64,000 bases of DNA from Flectonema sp. DT1601. Lineage: Eukaryota > Euglenozoa > Diplonemea > Diplonemida > Diplonemidae. Numbering within the stretch: position 1 is the first letter of the stretch; each line of letters starts with the position of its first letter. Made by a program: the position numbers and the translations under genes. The notes beneath the pieces were generated by a model that had not been told where the DNA came from, searched no databases, and saw only the letters and a program-made list of their open reading frames with translations. The DNA is taken from assembly GCA_964019425.1 (NCBI GenBank), contig OZ025781.1, forward strand, positions 1,680,501 to 1,744,500, read 5' to 3'. Positions 62,282-64,000 of this stretch are shown in pieces.

Positions 62282-62794
62282 ATGTTCCGCTCAGTACAAA
62301 CATTAGTTCTAACAAAGGAAAGTATTCTATTAGGAAGATGGAACAGCGGTGGTTACAAACACAGAATAACTGGAGTTGCAAAAGACACGAGTGCGGTGTG
62401 CGAAGAGCAACTAAAAAAGGAAGCAATCCAAAACGTTGCGGAAATGACGGGAGTAAACTTACTTCCGCACAATGTAGATAAAAGAGCTGTAATGTTGTTT
62501 ACGGAAACAGATCCTTTCTCTTTAACAATAGAACACGTCTTTCTCGTAACAATACCTGAGGAGTTACCTCTCGTTGGTCATCCTGAATTCTCACCTTTGT
62601 GGTCTCCACTGAGAACTATCCCATTCAATGAGATGCCTGAAGATGATGCTGTCTGGTACCCATCTGTTCTAAAACATAAATATATCCATGGGAAGTTTAC
62701 CTTTAATGGAAAAGACATGCAAGCTTCAAATATTTGGACTGTTCCAAATATAGAACTCGCAAACATAAATAACGAACATCTTTTATTTTGTTAA
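62282..62794 (+). CDS. MTH1/NUDT1-like protein with degenerate Nudix box
   Basis: 170 residues. The whole protein follows MTH1 (8-oxo-dGTP diphosphatase): VQTLVLTKESILLGRW at the N terminus, HVFLVTIPEELP in the middle, PFNEMPEDDAVWYPSVL with the two Asp used for purine recognition, and HGKFTFNGKD near the end. The Nudix box (31-58) is altered: where the consensus has R-E-U-x-E-E-x-G-U, this protein has Q-N-V-A-E-M-T-G-V, so only one of the three metal-binding Glu (Glu54) remains, and the Arg is lost. It may be inactive, bind nucleotides only, or use other ligands. MTH1 normally cleans the nucleotide pool. No intron; the start follows a T/C-rich CAG acceptor. Confidence 0.88.
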   Translation: MFRSVQTLVLTKESILLGRWNSGGYKHRITGVAKDTSAVCEEQLKKEAIQNVAEMTGVNLLPHNVDKRAVMLFTETDPFSLTIEHVFLVTIPEELPLVGHPEFSPLWSPLRTIPFNEMPEDDAVWYPSVLKHKYIHGKFTFNGKDMQASNIWTVPNIELANINNEHLLFC

Positions 62795-62977
62795 ACTTTT
62801 CTGAATTCTTCCGTTAGATACTTTTGATTACTGACAACACAGATTTCAGTATTGTGAGAGTTCACTTTGGAAATGAGAGTAAATTATAATATTCTCCCAC
62901 AGACATATAAAAATTGAGAAGCTTTGTGTGTTCTTATCCATCCTCACTAAAGTTATACTCACAACAGTTCTCCACAA

Positions 62978-64000
62978 ATGACGACGAGAGAGAAGTCCCC
63001 GAAGTCAAAACACTCCAGGGGGGAGGTGGCAGCACTTCCCAGTACTGATGAAAAAGGAGCTATAAGATACAGACAGCTGGTGCAAGAATTGGAAACCGTC
63101 AGATCTGAAAAGACAGCGAAGAAGACGATATCAGTTTTAGAGGAATTGATTTGTATTGAAAGACATGTCGAAGGTGGAGTACTCAGCGTACTGACAGCGA
63201 TGATAAAGATTGAAAAGGTTGCCTTACAAGAGTTACTATCAGTATTGTTATGGAAGAGTTCAACTCACAATGATGGTCATTCTATAACAGCTACTCGATT
63301 CGATTCTTTATCTAAAGCAGCAATTGAGGGAGCAAAGTCAGGCAGCTCTCCAGAAGTTAGAAGAACAGCCTTCACAGTTATTCTAACACTTTACTTACTT
63401 CAAACTATCTCAACCAGACTTACGTTGTCTCTTCCTCCAGAATTCGTCTCCAGAACAGTACAAGTCCTTCAAAGTAATTTAGAACACAAACAAACAGAAA
63501 AACGAGGATTCGCTTCCAAGACTACGTGGCATGAGGGGAAAAAGATCAGACTTCAGTCTCATCTCTCTACCTTACAAGTGTTTAGTAAATTATTTATAAC
63601 ACAAATGTTTCCAGTCATGAGTTTGAGTAAGAATCCAAAACTGAGTACCGTTTCAGTAGCTTCGATAATAATCAGAACAGCGATTGAATATTCTTACAAA
63701 GAAAAGGACATCCCAGTCGTGAGAGAATCATTAGTGTGTTTGTGTCAAATGGCTGAAGTTGAACCAGAATGTGTTGGAGGAGTTGCACAGTATTTACCAA
63801 CAGAAATGAGACTAATTCTAAACAACTCACCAGTTAATAAAGACAAAGACAAAAGGAGTAAAGATATCGATGGGAAGGATGTCGTAATTCACTGCTGGGA
63901 TCCTTTTACTGCGTCAGCCTTAGCAAAGTTATGTCTGGCTGTCCTACACAAACAAGGACAGGAAGCTGCAGCAAGAAGTAAGTTTATGAGATGTTTGCTG
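62978..64000 (+). CDS. helical-repeat protein, unknown (partial, runs off the window)
   Basis: Begins MTTREKSPKSKHSRGEV at 62978 and stays open to the right edge, so at least 341 residues are seen. A basic, Ser-rich N terminus is followed by repeated amphipathic helices, such as KTAKKTISVLEELICIERH and VRRTAFTVILTLYLLQ, resembling HEAT or ARM arrays. A KDKDKRSKDIDG loop lies near 290. GTAAGT at 63977 could be a splice donor, since the last readable residues follow it; I cannot tell whether translation continues in frame. The family is not recognised; large HEAT proteins such as GCN1 are one possibility only. The ATG follows ACTCACAACAG (AG 62966-62967), 183 bp after the preceding stop. Confidence 0.75.
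   Translation, partial: MTTREKSPKSKHSRGEVAALPSTDEKGAIRYRQLVQELETVRSEKTAKKTISVLEELICIERHVEGGVLSVLTAMIKIEKVALQELLSVLLWKSSTHNDGHSITATRFDSLSKAAIEGAKSGSSPEVRRTAFTVILTLYLLQTISTRLTLSLPPEFVSRTVQVLQSNLEHKQTEKRGFASKTTWHEGKKIRLQSHLSTLQVFSKLFITQMFPVMSLSKNPKLSTVSVASIIIRTAIEYSYKEKDIPVVRESLVCLCQMAEVEPECVGGVAQYLPTEMRLILNNSPVNKDKDKRSKDIDGKDVVIHCWDPFTASALAKLCLAVLHKQGQEAAARSKFMRCLL

Overview
The window is eukaryotic nuclear DNA: AT-rich, with many homopolymer T and A tracts between genes and short GT-AG introns. I support 27 protein genes (one cut by the right edge), and all 27 lie on the + strand. Most starts are preceded by a T-rich tract ending in AG, as expected for polycistronic transcription resolved by spliced-leader trans-splicing. 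The hexokinase begins with a textbook type-2 peroxisomal targeting signal, as glycosomal hexokinases of kinetoplastids do. Together these suggest a euglenozoan: an intron-bearing kinetoplastid-side lineage or a diplonemid, rather than a trypanosomatid. The 15 cis-introns I could place, the glucosidase I and the sulfatase all argue against a trypanosomatid. This placement is inference; no rRNA or spliced-leader gene is visible.

Layout. 0-12 kb: 2-hydroxyacid dehydrogenase, a ubiquitin-like/LRR protein, glucosidase I, hexokinase, an EHD-type GTPase. 12-31 kb: an N-glycosylated membrane protein, a second ubiquitin-like/LRR protein, an FHA-like protein, a basic helical-repeat protein, an SLC35F-type transporter, a single-pass membrane protein, a tyrosine phosphatase, a GFA/CENP-V zinc protein, a coiled-coil protein, a HOOK-like protein and a small basic protein. 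31-53 kb: a sulfatase, a 1592-residue PPR-PIN protein with an acidic repeat tail, several structural or unknown proteins, a membrane-anchored METTL24-like methyltransferase and a PH-PTEN phosphatase. 53-59.3 kb: a 6.3-kb stretch without a recognisable gene. 59.3-64 kb: a GDP-mannose-type nucleotide-sugar transporter, an MTH1-like protein with a degenerate Nudix box, and the start of a helical protein.

The most unusual items are: a three-copy, same-strand structured element of about 130-160 nt (1291, 16401, 26959) with a conserved 5' hairpin, a conserved closing helix and flanking T-runs, which I cannot match to a known RNA; a clear difference between A-rich cis-intron 3' ends and T-rich acceptors upstream of genes; the PPR-PIN-repeat fusion, visible only when five small introns are removed; a PH-PTEN fusion; and enzymes with altered catalytic residues (the tyrosine phosphatase and the MTH1-like protein).

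The genes do not form one pathway. Partial themes are the secretory route (glucosidase I, two SLC35-type transporters, sulfatase, glycosylated membrane proteins), phosphoinositide and phosphotyrosine signalling (PTEN, PTP), and cytoskeletal or coiled-coil proteins (HOOK-like, 25150, 17885). No tRNA, rRNA, CRISPR, transposon or virus-derived element was recognised.
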